Shown here: positions 44,976 to 53,560 of the stretch, piece by piece
Layout: the number at the start of each line of letters is the position of its first letter
Position numbering within the stretch: position 1 is the stretch's first letter
Source: Polaromonas sp. JS666
GTDB taxonomy: Bacteria; Pseudomonadota; Gammaproteobacteria; Burkholderiales; Burkholderiaceae_C
Reading direction: 5' to 3'
Assembly (NCBI RefSeq): GCF_000013865.1
Contig: NC_007948.1
Span: forward strand, 2,232,001 to 2,296,000
Length of the DNA: 64,000 bases
Translations under genes and position numbers: made by a program
The notes under the pieces: model-generated
What the model was told of the DNA's origin: nothing
Seen by the model: only the letters and a program-made list of their open reading frames with translations
Database searches by the model: none

Positions 44976-46858
44976 AGAATCATCCGAAGAACGACATGGC
45001 ACTCCTGCAGATATCCGAACCCGGCCAGACGCCAGATCCGCACCAGCGGCGCATTGCCGTTGGCATCGACCTGGGCACGACGCACTCCCTGGTTGCCAGT
45101 GTGCGCAATGGTGTCTCTGAGTGCCTGCCTGACAACGAAGGCCGCGTGATTTTGCCCAGCGTGGTGCGCTATCTGGACGCCAATCGGCGCCAGATCGGTT
45201 TTGAGGCGCTGGCGGCACAGGTTGAAGACCCCGGCAACACCATTTCGTCGGTCAAGCGCCTGATGGGGCGGGGCATTGACGACATTGGCAGCCGCGCGCA
45301 GTTGCCCTACCAGCTCAACGACAAGCCGGGCATGGTCACGCTGCAGACTGTTGCGGGAGAAAAGAGCCCGGTCGAGATCAGCGCTGAAATTCTGGCTACG
45401 CTGCGTTATCGCGCCGAAGACACCTTCAATGATGATATTTACGGTGCCGTGATCACGGTGCCCGCGTATTTCGACGAGGCCCAGCGCCAGGCGACCAAGG
45501 ACGCGGCGCAACTGGCCGGCCTGAACGTGCTGCGTCTCATCAACGAACCCACGGCGGCTGCAATCGCTTACGGCCTGGACAATGCCAGCGAAGGCGTCTA
45601 TGCCGTCTACGACATGGGCGGGGGGACGTTTGATATTTCCATCCTGCGCCTCACGCAGGGCGTGTTTGAGGTGGTGTCCACCGGTGGCGACTCTGCGCTC
45701 GGAGGCGACGATTACGACCGCGCGCTGGTGGACTGGGTGCTGGCCAAAGCCGGCCTGGCGGCCGACGTCCTCACGCCCTCGGACAAGGCGGCCCTGCAAC
45801 GGGCAGCGCGCGCCTGCAAGGAGGCCTTGTCTGCCGCAGATTCGGCCCCGTTTTCCGTGCAGCTGGCTAAGGCGCTGGTCAATCTGGAGATGAAGGCGGA
45901 AGATTTTGAGGCGGCAACCGCTCATCTGACGCAGCGCACACTGTCGGCCGTGCGCAAGGCCTTGCGCGATGCCAAACTGGGCAAGGATGAGATTCACGGC
46001 ATTGTGCTGGTGGGCGGTTCCACGCGCATGCCTCAGGTGCGCAAGGCGGTGGCCAGTTTCTTTGGCCGTGAGCCTTTGACCAACCTCAATCCCGACGAGG
46101 TGGTGGCCCTCGGCGCTGCCATTTCTGCCAACCAGCTGGCTGGCAACCATGGCGGGAGTGATTTGCTGCTTCTCGATGTGATTCCACTCTCGCTGGGTAT
46201 TGAGACCATGGGCGGACTGGTCGAGCGCATTGTGCCGCGCAACCAGACCATACCGACGGCGATGGCGCAGGACTTCACCACCTACCAGGACGGCCAGACC
46301 GCGCTCGCCCTGCATGTGGTGCAGGGCGAGCGTGATCTGGTGGCTGATTGCCGCAGCCTTGCCCGCTTCGAGTTGCGCGGCATACCCCCCATGGCCGCCG
46401 GTGCTGCGCGCATCCGTGTGACCTTCACCGTGGATGCGGACGGCCTGCTCAGCGTCAATGCCAAAGAGCAGGGCAGCGGGGTGGAGGCGCGCATTGATGT
46501 GAAGCCTTCCTACGGCCTGTCTGATGACGAGATTGCCCGCATGCTGCAGGAGAGTTTTTCCACCGCCCAGCAGGACATGCAGGCGCGTGCCCTGGCCGAG
46601 GCGCAGGTCGACGCCGACCGCATGATTCTTGCCACCCAGAGTGCGCTGGCGGCGGACGCGGACCTGCTGAGCCCCAATGAACGGGCGCAGATTGACAACC
46701 TGGTCGTCGGACTCACCGATGCGCGTGCCCATGGCGACGCCGCCACCATTGAAGCCGCCACCCAGGCGCTGGCCAAAGGCACCGAGTCCTTCGCGGCGCA
46801 ACGCATGAACCGCGGCATTCGACAAGCCCTGGCGGGGAAAAACATCGAGGCGGTCTGA
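44972..46858 (+). CDS. hscA: Fe-S assembly chaperone HscA
   Basis: A 628-residue Hsp70-class ATPase dedicated to IscU. The N-terminal ATPase has [15 protein letters not shown] (phosphate 1), [14 protein letters not shown] (phosphate 2) and [13 protein letters not shown] (adenosine). The substrate domain begins at [27 protein letters not shown]. The ATG at 44972 overlaps the hscB stop; an ATG at 44996 is also in frame. Confidence 0.96.
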   Translation: MKNHPKNDMALLQISEPGQTPDPHQRRIAVGIDLGTTHSLVASVRNGVSECLPDNEGRVILPSVVRYLDANRRQIGFEALAAQVEDPGNTISSVKRLMGRGIDDIGSRAQLPYQLNDKPGMVTLQTVAGEKSPVEISAEILATLRYRAEDTFNDDIYGAVITVPAYFDEAQRQATKDAAQLAGLNVLRLINEPTAAAIAYGLDNASEGVYAVYDMGGGTFDISILRLTQGVFEVVSTGGDSALGGDDYDRALVDWVLAKAGLAADVLTPSDKAALQRAARACKEALSAADSAPFSVQLAKALVNLEMKAEDFEAATAHLTQRTLSAVRKALRDAKLGKDEIHGIVLVGGSTRMPQVRKAVASFFGREPLTNLNPDEVVALGAAISANQLAGNHGGSDLLLLDVIPLSLGIETMGGLVERIVPRNQTIPTAMAQDFTTYQDGQTALALHVVQGERDLVADCRSLARFELRGIPPMAAGAARIRVTFTVDADGLLSVNAKEQGSGVEARIDVKPSYGLSDDEIARMLQESFSTAQQDMQARALAEAQVDADRMILATQSALAADADLLSPNERAQIDNLVVGLTDARAHGDAATIEAATQALAKGTESFAAQRMNRGIRQALAGKNIEAV

Positions 46859-46899
46859 GCGAGCGTCTGCGCCAAGCCCCAACAAGTCAGGTTGACACC

Positions 46900-47238
46900 A
46901 TGCCCATCATCAAAATATTGCCCCATTCCGAATACTGCCCCGAGGGCGCTGAAATTTCGGCGCCCGCAGGAACGTCCATCTGCGAGGCCTTGCTCGACAA
47001 CCAGATCAATATTGAGCACGCCTGCGACTTGAGTTGCGCCTGTACCACCTGCCATGTGATCGTGCGCGAAGGTTTCAACTCCCTCAACGAGCTCGACGAA
47101 AGCGAGGAAGATCTGCTCGACCGCGCCTGGGGACTGGAGCCCAATTCCCGCCTGAGCTGCCAGGCGTTTCTGGCGCAGACCGATGTGACGGTTGAAATAC
47201 CGAAATATTCCATCAATCACGCCAAGGAAAACCATTGA
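46900..47238 (+). CDS. fdx: 2Fe-2S ferredoxin of the ISC system
   Basis: A 112-residue adrenodoxin-type ferredoxin. The cluster ligands are Cys in HACDLSCACTTCHV (C-x5-C-x2-C) and Cys in SRLSCQAF near residue 87. It supplies electrons for cluster assembly on IscU. It is the last gene of the isc operon here. The small iscX gene that follows fdx in enterobacteria is not present. Confidence 0.96.
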   Translation: MPIIKILPHSEYCPEGAEISAPAGTSICEALLDNQINIEHACDLSCACTTCHVIVREGFNSLNELDESEEDLLDRAWGLEPNSRLSCQAFLAQTDVTVEIPKYSINHAKENH

Positions 47239-47315
47239 CAGTGCGGCTGGCCTGAAGTGAAAAACCGGGTCTTCGGACCTGAAGGCGGCACTGCTGAAGA
47301 GCGATAATCCAGGCC

Positions 47316-48020
47316 ATGCGACAAATCGTTCTAGACACAGAAACTACGGGTCTTTCCGCTGAAAACGGCGACCGCATCATTGAAATCGGCTGCGTGGAGC
47401 TGGTGGGTCGCAAGCTCACGGGCAACAACCGGCATTTTTACCTGAACCCCGAGCGCGACAGCCATGAGGATGCGCTCAAGGTGCACGGCATCAGCAATGA
47501 GTTTTTGAAGGACAAGCCCAAGTTTGCTGCCGTGGCCGACGAACTGCTGGAGTACCTGCAGGGCGCCGAGATCATCATCCACAACGCGCCCTTCGACGTG
47601 AGCTTCCTCAACAAGGAACTGGAGCTCATCGGTCGGGACCCGATCCGGCACTGCGTGGCCAAGGTGACGGACAGCCTGATGATGGCCAAGGAACTGTTCC
47701 CGGGCAAGCGCAACTCGCTCGACGCGCTGTGCGACAGGCTGGACGTTGACAATTCGGGCCGGACGCTGCACGGGGCTTTACTCGACGCCGAACTGCTGGC
47801 CGATGTGTACATCAATCTCACGCGGGGGCAAAACTCCCTGATGATGGACGTGGGTGGTCCGGCGCAGGACGGCGACACGCCCCCGCTGATTGACCTGAGT
47901 GCTTTTGCTTTGCCACTGCTGTTGGCCAATGACCAGGAAATTGCCGCGCATGAAGTATTGCTGGCCGATATTGACAAGGCCAGCAAGGGGAAAACAGTTT
48001 GGCGTGCCGCCACGGTCTAG
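47316..48020 (+). CDS. dnaQ: DNA polymerase III epsilon subunit (proofreading exonuclease)
   Basis: A 234-residue DEDDh 3'-5' exonuclease. ExoI is LDTETTGLS (residues 6-14), ExoII is IIHNAPFDVSFLNKEL (about 88-103), and ExoIII is HGALLDAELLADVYINL (about 148-164). The C-terminal part probably binds the polymerase alpha subunit. It follows fdx by 77 bp; DNA polymerase genes are not adjacent. Confidence 0.95.
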   Translation: MRQIVLDTETTGLSAENGDRIIEIGCVELVGRKLTGNNRHFYLNPERDSHEDALKVHGISNEFLKDKPKFAAVADELLEYLQGAEIIIHNAPFDVSFLNKELELIGRDPIRHCVAKVTDSLMMAKELFPGKRNSLDALCDRLDVDNSGRTLHGALLDAELLADVYINLTRGQNSLMMDVGGPAQDGDTPPLIDLSAFALPLLLANDQEIAAHEVLLADIDKASKGKTVWRAATV

Positions 48021-48068
48021 GCCGGAAAATCACCCAAAAACAGCCTATAATCGAAGGCTGACCAAATA

Positions 48069-48143
48069 GGGCGGTTAGCTCAGGGGTAGAGCACTGCATT
48101 CACACTGCAGGGGTCGCAGGTTCGAAGCCTGCACCGCCCACCA
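48069..48143 (+). tRNA. tRNA-Val (anticodon CAC)
   Basis: A 75-nt cloverleaf can be drawn by hand. Acceptor GGGCGGT pairs with ACCGCCC, D arm is GCTC/GAGC, anticodon stem CTGCA/TGCAG has loop TTCACAC, and T arm GCAGG/CCTGC has loop TTCGAAG. The discriminator is A and CCA is encoded. The anticodon CAC reads GUG valine codons. Confidence 0.95.
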
Positions 48144-48157
48144 GAATTCTTGAATTC

Positions 48158-48190
48158 AAAAGACTTGCGCTGACCGCAAGTCTTTTTTTT
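48158..48190 (+). terminator. Rho-independent terminator after tRNA-Val
   Basis: The stem GACTTGCG/CGCAAGTC with a 5-nt loop is followed by nine T residues, 15-20 bp after the tRNA CCA end. It probably ends the tRNA transcript. A small palindrome GAATTC-TT-GAATTC lies just before it (48144-48157). Confidence 0.9.
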
Positions 48191-48331
48191 GCCTGCGTGA
48201 AGCAGTCACCAACCGGGCCAAAGACCGCTATATCGCTGCAGCATACGCTATCGGGCAAACCCGTCTGGTCTTCTTGCTGCTGCCTCCCGTGTTCCCCACG
48301 CTTGAAAAGCGTGCCCGGAGCAAATCAGGCG

Positions 48332-48844
48332 TCAGCCTCTTTGTTTGCGTGGCGGCTTTCCGGTTGCCGAGCTGCCGTCCGCTTCACCGCTGGTTCGGGA
48401 CTGGTTCGAACGGTCCGGCTCGGCTGGCAGCGAGATATTTCCCAGGGAGGCGGCCACATCGGCATCTTTATCGGGGTCCTTGGCCGCAATATCGCCCAGG
48501 GAAATAATTCCGACCAGCCGATCCTGATCATCAACCACCGGTAACCGGCGAATCTGGCTCTCAGCCATCTCGCTGAGAACTTCGTCCACGTCCTCGTTCT
48601 CGCGCGCCGTGCGCACGTTCGTGCTCATCAAGTCCGACAGGTCTGTGGTCTTTGCATCGAGTTCCTGCGCCACGCCGCGCACGACAATATCGCGGTCGGT
48701 CACCATGCCCACCAGCTTCTCGCCGTCGCAGACCGGAATGACGCCCACGTTGAGTTCATCCATGGCCCGCGCGGCGGATGTCACGGTATCGGCGGGCGTC
48801 AAGGTCCGCACGCCGCGAGTCATAAGGTCGGAAACTGTTGTCAT
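48332..48844 (-). CDS. CBS-domain pair protein
   Basis: A 170-residue protein made of two CBS motifs: VSDLMTRGVRTLTPADTVTSAARAMDELNVGVIPVCDGEKLVGMVTDRDIV (residues 4-55) and LMSTNVRTARENEDVDEVLSEMAESQIRRLPVVDDQDRLVGIISLGDIA (about 72-120). A Ser/Asp/Lys-rich tail of 40 residues follows. Stand-alone CBS pairs usually bind adenosine nucleotides and act as sensors of energy state. No enzymatic domain is fused and no partner gene is adjacent. Confidence 0.88.
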   Translation of the reverse strand: MTTVSDLMTRGVRTLTPADTVTSAARAMDELNVGVIPVCDGEKLVGMVTDRDIVVRGVAQELDAKTTDLSDLMSTNVRTARENEDVDEVLSEMAESQIRRLPVVDDQDRLVGIISLGDIAAKDPDKDADVAASLGNISLPAEPDRSNQSRTSGEADGSSATGKPPRKQRG

Positions 48845-49170
48845 CTCGAACTCCTTGAGTCAGGCCGGCACAGCGCCAGCGCGTGATTCAAGCCTAATAG
48901 GACTATCAGTCGAGCCTGTCGGCAAGCTCGCAAACCGGCGTAGGACTGGCGCTAAGACGGCAAGGGGCATGTCTTTCGGCGGGGGCCTGAGGGGGCCAAT
49001 GCGGCATCGCGGCATCGTGTTGTACGACGGGAACTGGCGCTGCGGGAAGTTCAGGCTTAACCGGGGCCGTATTTTCAGGACTGAATTTCGGACGTAAAAA
49101 AGGCCAGGTCATGCAACCTGGCCTTTTTACTTTTTACGTTTCCCGATTCGCTGTCGCGTTGCCCCGGCGG
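48845..49170. other. 326-bp gap between CBS and phoH genes
   Basis: Apart from the terminator at 49096-49128 I see nothing that looks like a gene or a strong repeat here. The part before 49090 is GC-rich and probably contains the promoter of the CBS gene. Confidence 0.5.
49096..49128 (-). terminator. Rho-independent terminator after phoH
   Basis: Arms AGGCCAGGT/ACCTGGCCT around a six-base loop are flanked by A5 and T5 runs. Read on the minus strand it lies 43 bp after the phoH-like stop. Confidence 0.85.
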
Positions 49171-50859
49171 CTACAGCACCTCACTGGCAAAGTCGGCCAG
49201 CCGTGAGCGTTCCCCTCGCGCCAGCGTGATGTGCCCGCCATGCGGCCAGCCCTTGAAGCGATCGACCGCGAATGTCATTCCCGAGGAGCCTTCGGTGAGG
49301 TAGGGGGTGTCGATCTGCGCCAGGTTGCCCATGCAGATGATCTTGGTACCGGGGCCGGCTCGGGTGATGAGGGTCTTCATCTGCTTGGGTGTCAGGTTTT
49401 GTGCCTCGTCGATGATGACGTACTTGTTGAGGAAGGTGCGGCCGCGCATGAAGTTCATGCTCTTGACCTTGATGCGCGAACGGATCAGCTCGTTGGTGGC
49501 TGCGCGTCCCCACTCGCCGGAACCACTGTCGGTTTTACCCAGTACTTCCAGGTTGTCGTCAAGCGCGCCCATCCATGGACCCATTTTTTCCTCTTCGGTG
49601 CCCGGCAAAAAGCCAATGTCTTCACCGACCGAAACGGTTGCTCGCGTCATGATGATCTCGGTGTAGCGGCGGTCGTCAAGCACCTGCGTGAGACCGCTGG
49701 CCAGCGCCATCAGTGTTTTTCCGGTACCCGCCGTACCAGCCAGCGTCACGAAATCCACTTCAGGGTCCATCAGCAGGTTCATCGCAAAGTTTTGCTCGCG
49801 GTTACGCGTGGTCACGCCCCAGACCGCATTTTTCAAATGGTTGTAATCCTTGAGGGTTTTCAGCACAGCTGTTTTGGCCCGGATTTCCGTGACTCTGGCA
49901 TACAGCGGGGGCTCTCCAGGGGCCTCAAAAAAGACAAACTGGTTGATCAGCAGGCTGGCCACGATAGGGCCGGTGATCCGGTAAAAAGTGTGGCTGCCCT
50001 GCTGCCAGCTTTCAATCGTCTTGCTCTGCCGTGTCCAGAAGTCAGCCGGCAGCGCGAGCGAACCGGCATAGAGCAGGTCGCCGTCTTCCAGCGTCTTGTC
50101 GTTCTGGTAGTCATCCGTGGCCAGGCCCAGCGCACGCGCCTTGACGCGCATGTTGATGTCCTTGGACACCAGCACCACTTCACGCGGCGCATATTCCTTG
50201 CGCAGGGCCTCGACCACGCCCAGGATCTGGTTGTCGGCCTTGCCCTGCGGCAGGCTCATCGGCAACGTGTAGTCCATCGGTTTGGTCTGGAAAAACAGGC
50301 TGCCGCCTGCCTCCGGGTGGCCGGTGGTGTCCAGTTTGAGGCCCTTGCCAATGTCGGCGCCTTGGGCGCCGGCCAGTGCATCCAGCGTGCGGCTGGTCTG
50401 GCGCGCATTGCGGGCCACCTCGGTCATGCCTTTTTTGTGCCCGTCCAGCTCCTCGAGCACGATCATCGGCAGAAAGATGTCGTGTTCTTCAAAGCGGAAC
50501 AGGCACATCGGGTCGTGCATCAGCACATTGGTGTCGAGCACAAACAGCTTGGCGGGACCGACATGTTTGGTCTTTTTGGGTTTGAGTGCTGGCTGGGGCA
50601 GTGGAATGCTCTCTTTTTCATAGCTGTCTTCGCCAGTTCTTCCGGGGCGGGGAGGCTCTTTGCCTTTGTAAGCGACGGGATGATCGCCACCGCCGGCCGT
50701 GACTGTACGGTTGTCAAACAGATCCAGCACCGGGGGTTTGCGGCCTGAGTCGGCGTTGTCCGTCTTTCGTGCAGCCTTGGAGGGTGAACGGGCGGGAGCA
50801 TCCAGGACGTCGGTGGAGAGCAGGGCGGCACGTTTGGTCGGGGCGGGGGGCAGGGGCAT
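49171..50859 (-). CDS. PIN-PhoH fusion protein (PhoH2 type)
   Basis: The product is about 561 residues. An N-terminal Pro/Lys-rich region of about 100 residues precedes a PIN nuclease domain (KLFVLDTNVLMHDPMCLFRF ... LEELDGHKKGMTEVARNAR, with acidic DTN and downstream VSKDINMRVKA). A C-terminal PhoH P-loop ATPase follows: GTAGTGKTLMALASGL (Walker A), VIIDEAQNLTPKQMKTLI (Walker B) and MGNLAQIDTPYL. PhoH2 proteins are described as RNA-unwinding ribonucleases. The ATG at 50859 is preferred because an earlier start would lie inside the terminator stem at 50897-50930. Confidence 0.92.
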   Translation of the reverse strand: MPLPPAPTKRAALLSTDVLDAPARSPSKAARKTDNADSGRKPPVLDLFDNRTVTAGGGDHPVAYKGKEPPRPGRTGEDSYEKESIPLPQPALKPKKTKHVGPAKLFVLDTNVLMHDPMCLFRFEEHDIFLPMIVLEELDGHKKGMTEVARNARQTSRTLDALAGAQGADIGKGLKLDTTGHPEAGGSLFFQTKPMDYTLPMSLPQGKADNQILGVVEALRKEYAPREVVLVSKDINMRVKARALGLATDDYQNDKTLEDGDLLYAGSLALPADFWTRQSKTIESWQQGSHTFYRITGPIVASLLINQFVFFEAPGEPPLYARVTEIRAKTAVLKTLKDYNHLKNAVWGVTTRNREQNFAMNLLMDPEVDFVTLAGTAGTGKTLMALASGLTQVLDDRRYTEIIMTRATVSVGEDIGFLPGTEEEKMGPWMGALDDNLEVLGKTDSGSGEWGRAATNELIRSRIKVKSMNFMRGRTFLNKYVIIDEAQNLTPKQMKTLITRAGPGTKIICMGNLAQIDTPYLTEGSSGMTFAVDRFKGWPHGGHITLARGERSRLADFASEVL

Positions 50860-50896
50860 GGTGCTTAAAACTCTCTTGAAAGGTGGTTCCAGAAGC

Positions 50897-50930
50897 AAAA
50901 AAGCCGCCTCAAGGCCGGGGCGGCTTTTTG
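50897..50930 (-). terminator. Terminator of the bcp gene
   Basis: The stem AAGCCGCC/GGCGGCTT is followed (minus strand) by a T run. It lies between the bcp stop at 51039 and the phoH-like start at 50859, so the two genes are transcribed separately. The remaining 50931-51038 stretch holds nothing notable. Confidence 0.85.
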
Positions 50931-51038
50931 TTTTGACGCAGTTGCGAAGGTCAACAGCATGAGTTCATTATGCACAACTGATGTGGCAGGGCAATCCAGT
51001 GTTGCCGGGCACTGTTGCGAACTGGCGTCAACAGGCTT

Positions 51039-51515
51039 TCAGGCAGCCTTTTTAAGGGCTTTGACGGCCTTGAGGACATCGTCGACATGGCCAGGCACCT
51101 TGAGGCCGCGCCATTCTTCCTTCAGCTGTCCATCGGCGCCAATCAGGAAAGTGCTGCGCTCAATGCCCTTGACCTTTTTGCCGTACATGATCTTGTTCTT
51201 GACCACGCCGAACATGTGGCACATTTTTTCTTCGGTATCTGCAATCAGCTCGAAGGGGAGTTCCAGCTTGGACTTGAATTCGTCATGCGATTTCATGTTG
51301 TCGCGCGAGACGCCAAAGACGGTGGCGCCGGCTTTGACGAAGTCCTTGTAGTGGTCACGGAACTGCATGGCTTCGGTGGTGCAGCCGGGGGTGTTGTCCT
51401 TGGGGTAGAAGTACAGCACGACGACTTTTCCCAGATGGGACTGGTTGGACACCTTGATGCCACCCGTGGCGTTCGCTTCAAATTCGGGGAGTGGTTTATT
51501 GACGACGACTGCCAT
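51039..51515 (-). CDS. bcp: Thioredoxin-dependent peroxiredoxin (Bcp/PrxQ)
   Basis: A 158-residue peroxiredoxin. The peroxidatic Cys lies in PKDNTPGCTTEAMQFRDHY (about residue 47). The residue five positions later is not Cys, unlike E. coli Bcp, but a Cys occurs at EEKMCHMFGVV (about 36 residues later), which matches the alternative resolving position seen in some PrxQ enzymes. The ATG at 51515 begins MAVVVNKPLPEFE, the usual start; the longer frame has no family match. Confidence 0.92.
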   Translation of the reverse strand: MAVVVNKPLPEFEANATGGIKVSNQSHLGKVVVLYFYPKDNTPGCTTEAMQFRDHYKDFVKAGATVFGVSRDNMKSHDEFKSKLELPFELIADTEEKMCHMFGVVKNKIMYGKKVKGIERSTFLIGADGQLKEEWRGLKVPGHVDDVLKAVKALKKAA

Positions 51516-51651
51516 ACTGAGTAGACCCTGACGAAAGTAGTTGTAATTAGCCGTGGCTATAGGCAATGCTTCATGCTCACAGCCGCGGTGTTGATCCCGA
51601 CGGTCTGCGACCAAACGCAACCCTAGATTTTACCCTGAAAGAGCCGGTCTT

Positions 51652-52050
51652 TCAGTCGGCCGTCCCTTCTCTTTCAATCAGCAGGGCCGCGATGACCTGG
51701 CGGCCTTCGCCTGCGAGGATGTTGTAGGTACGGCAGGCTGCCAGCGTGTCCATGGTTTCAAGGCCTATGCGCTTGTCCATCAAAGCCCGTAAATAGGCCG
51801 GAGGCGGGAAGCGCAGGCGCGTACCGCTGCCGAAAATCACCAGTTCGGGCTGGGTTGTTGCAAGCAGCGCGAAATGCTCCGCGGTGAGTTCGTCAAAGCT
51901 TGCGCAATTCCAGTCGAATTTCTCGCCGCGCGAGCCAATCACGATGCTGTGTTCGATTTTTTCAGCCACGCCGTTGTGCCCCAGGCCAACCCATCCGGGG
52001 CCATAGCCGAGGATGGCTTGCACGTCGAGACGGTCTGGTTGAAGTTTCAT
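51652..52050 (-). CDS. Mth938-like domain protein (DUF498)
   Basis: A 132-residue protein of the Mth938/NDUFAF3-like fold. The signature HSIVIGSRGEKFDWNCASFDELTAEHF is followed by PELVIFGSGTRLRFPPPAYLRALMDKRIGLETMDTLAACRTYNILAGEGR, which is well conserved in the family. Bacterial members have no proven role; the mitochondrial relative is a complex I assembly factor. It is monocistronic, 136 bp upstream (on this strand) of the bcp start. Confidence 0.87.
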   Translation of the reverse strand: MKLQPDRLDVQAILGYGPGWVGLGHNGVAEKIEHSIVIGSRGEKFDWNCASFDELTAEHFALLATTQPELVIFGSGTRLRFPPPAYLRALMDKRIGLETMDTLAACRTYNILAGEGRQVIAALLIEREGTAD

Positions 52051-52064
52051 GCGGGATTGGAGGG

Positions 52065-52094
52065 TTCAGGGATTCAGGGATTCAGAAGTTCAGG
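52065..52094. repeat. Short TTCAGG microrepeat
   Basis: TTCAGGGA and close variants occur four times in about 30 bp just upstream of the DUF498 gene. It looks like a small slippage-prone tract. The rest of 52051-52291 holds no visible gene and should contain the divergent promoters. Confidence 0.55.
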
Positions 52095-52291
52095 AAGACC
52101 TGTAGCGCTGGAAAATGGGCGGCGGGCAAGGGCCATTTGCCTGTGAAACGCGGGCGAAATACGCGTTTTATGTGGTCAAATTATAGATTCCGCCCGAATT
52201 TCCCGTTTTCGCACTGACCTTGCCCCGCCTGCCAGTGTGTTTGTCGGCCTGTTTGACGGTGTGGCCCCGGCCGCCTATCCCACAATGCAAC

Positions 52292-53515
52292 ATGAAACCG
52301 ATCACTAAATCTGCCAAATTGGCCAACGTGCTCTACGACATCCGCGGCCCCATCATGGACGCCGCCAAGCAGATGGAAGAAGAAGGGCACCATCTCATCA
52401 AGCTCAACCTGGGCAATCTGGCAGTGTTCGGTTTCGATGCGCCCGAGGAAATCCAGCAGGACATGATCCGCAACCTGCCCTCGTCTGCCGGCTATTCAGA
52501 CAGCAAGGGTATTTTTGCGGCGCGCAAGGCGGTGATGCACGAGACCCAGAAGCAGGGCATCAGCGGCGTGACGCTCGATGATATTTACCTGGGCAATGGC
52601 GCCAGCGAGTTGATCGCGATGGCCACCAACGCGCTGCTCGACGACGGCGATGAACTACTGCTGCCGACGCCTGACTATCCGCTATGGACCGCCTCCACCA
52701 GCCTGTCGGGCGGCAAACCGGTGCACTATCTCTGCGATGAGGACAACGGCTGGATGCCCAACCTTGACGATATTCGCGCCAAGATTACGCCCAAGACCAA
52801 GGGCATTGTGGTCATCAATCCAAACAACCCGACTGGCGCGCTGTATTCCGACGAACTTCTCAAGCAGATCGTGGAGATCGCCCGCACCCATGGCCTGGTG
52901 ATTCTGGCCGATGAGGTCTACGACAAGGTGCTGTATGACGGGGCCCACCATACCGCCATCGCCAGCCTGTCGACGGACGTGCTCACGCTGACTTTCAATT
53001 CGCTGTCCAAGAGCTACCGCTCCTGCGGCTATCGCGCAGGCTGGCTGGTGGTGTCCGGCCCCAAGAAGCGGGCGGAGGACTACATCGAGGGCCTCAACAT
53101 GCTGGCCAACATGAAGCTGTGCTCCAACGTGCCGGGCCAATGGGCCATCCAGACGGCCCTGGGTGGCTACCAGAGCATCAACGACCTGACGGGCGAGGGC
53201 GGGCGTCTGCGGCGCCAGCGCGATCTGGCGTACGAACTGATCACCGCCATCCCGGGGGTGAGCTGCGTGAAGCCGAGCGCTGCCCTCTACATGTTCCCCA
53301 AGCTCGATCCGAAGGTTTATCCGATCAAGGACGACCGGCAGTTCTTCCTCGAGCTGCTCAAGGAAACCAAGGTGATGCTGGTGCAGGGCACCGGCTTCAA
53401 CTGGGCATCGCCGGATCACTTTCGCATCGTCTTTCTGCCCCATGAGGAAGATCTGCGCGAGGCCGTGGGCCGGATTGCAAAATTCCTCGAGAATTATCGA
53501 AACAACAACATCTGA
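52292..53515 (+). CDS. alaA: Pyridoxal-phosphate aminotransferase (AlaA-like)
   Basis: A 407-residue class I aminotransferase. The ATG at 52292 begins MKPITKSAKLANVLYDIRGPIMDAA, the standard AlaA N-terminus. Other motifs are NPNNPTGALY (about 198-207), ILADEVYDKVLYDG, the PLP lysine in LTFNSLSKSYRSCGYRAGW (about 246-264) and the C-terminal Arg in FRIVFLP. AlaA makes alanine from pyruvate and glutamate. It precedes homoserine dehydrogenase and threonine synthase by only 45 bp, so the three probably form one amino-acid operon. Confidence 0.9.
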   Translation: MKPITKSAKLANVLYDIRGPIMDAAKQMEEEGHHLIKLNLGNLAVFGFDAPEEIQQDMIRNLPSSAGYSDSKGIFAARKAVMHETQKQGISGVTLDDIYLGNGASELIAMATNALLDDGDELLLPTPDYPLWTASTSLSGGKPVHYLCDEDNGWMPNLDDIRAKITPKTKGIVVINPNNPTGALYSDELLKQIVEIARTHGLVILADEVYDKVLYDGAHHTAIASLSTDVLTLTFNSLSKSYRSCGYRAGWLVVSGPKKRAEDYIEGLNMLANMKLCSNVPGQWAIQTALGGYQSINDLTGEGGRLRRQRDLAYELITAIPGVSCVKPSAALYMFPKLDPKVYPIKDDRQFFLELLKETKVMLVQGTGFNWASPDHFRIVFLPHEEDLREAVGRIAKFLENYRNNNI

Positions 53516-53560
53516 GCCGGTACTGGCAAGGACTGCAGATATTTTTGACTATTGAGCAAC

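Noticed and set aside
44675..46885. 736-codon open frame antisense to hscB-hscA
   Set aside because: Shadow of hscA; no signal, domain or start context.
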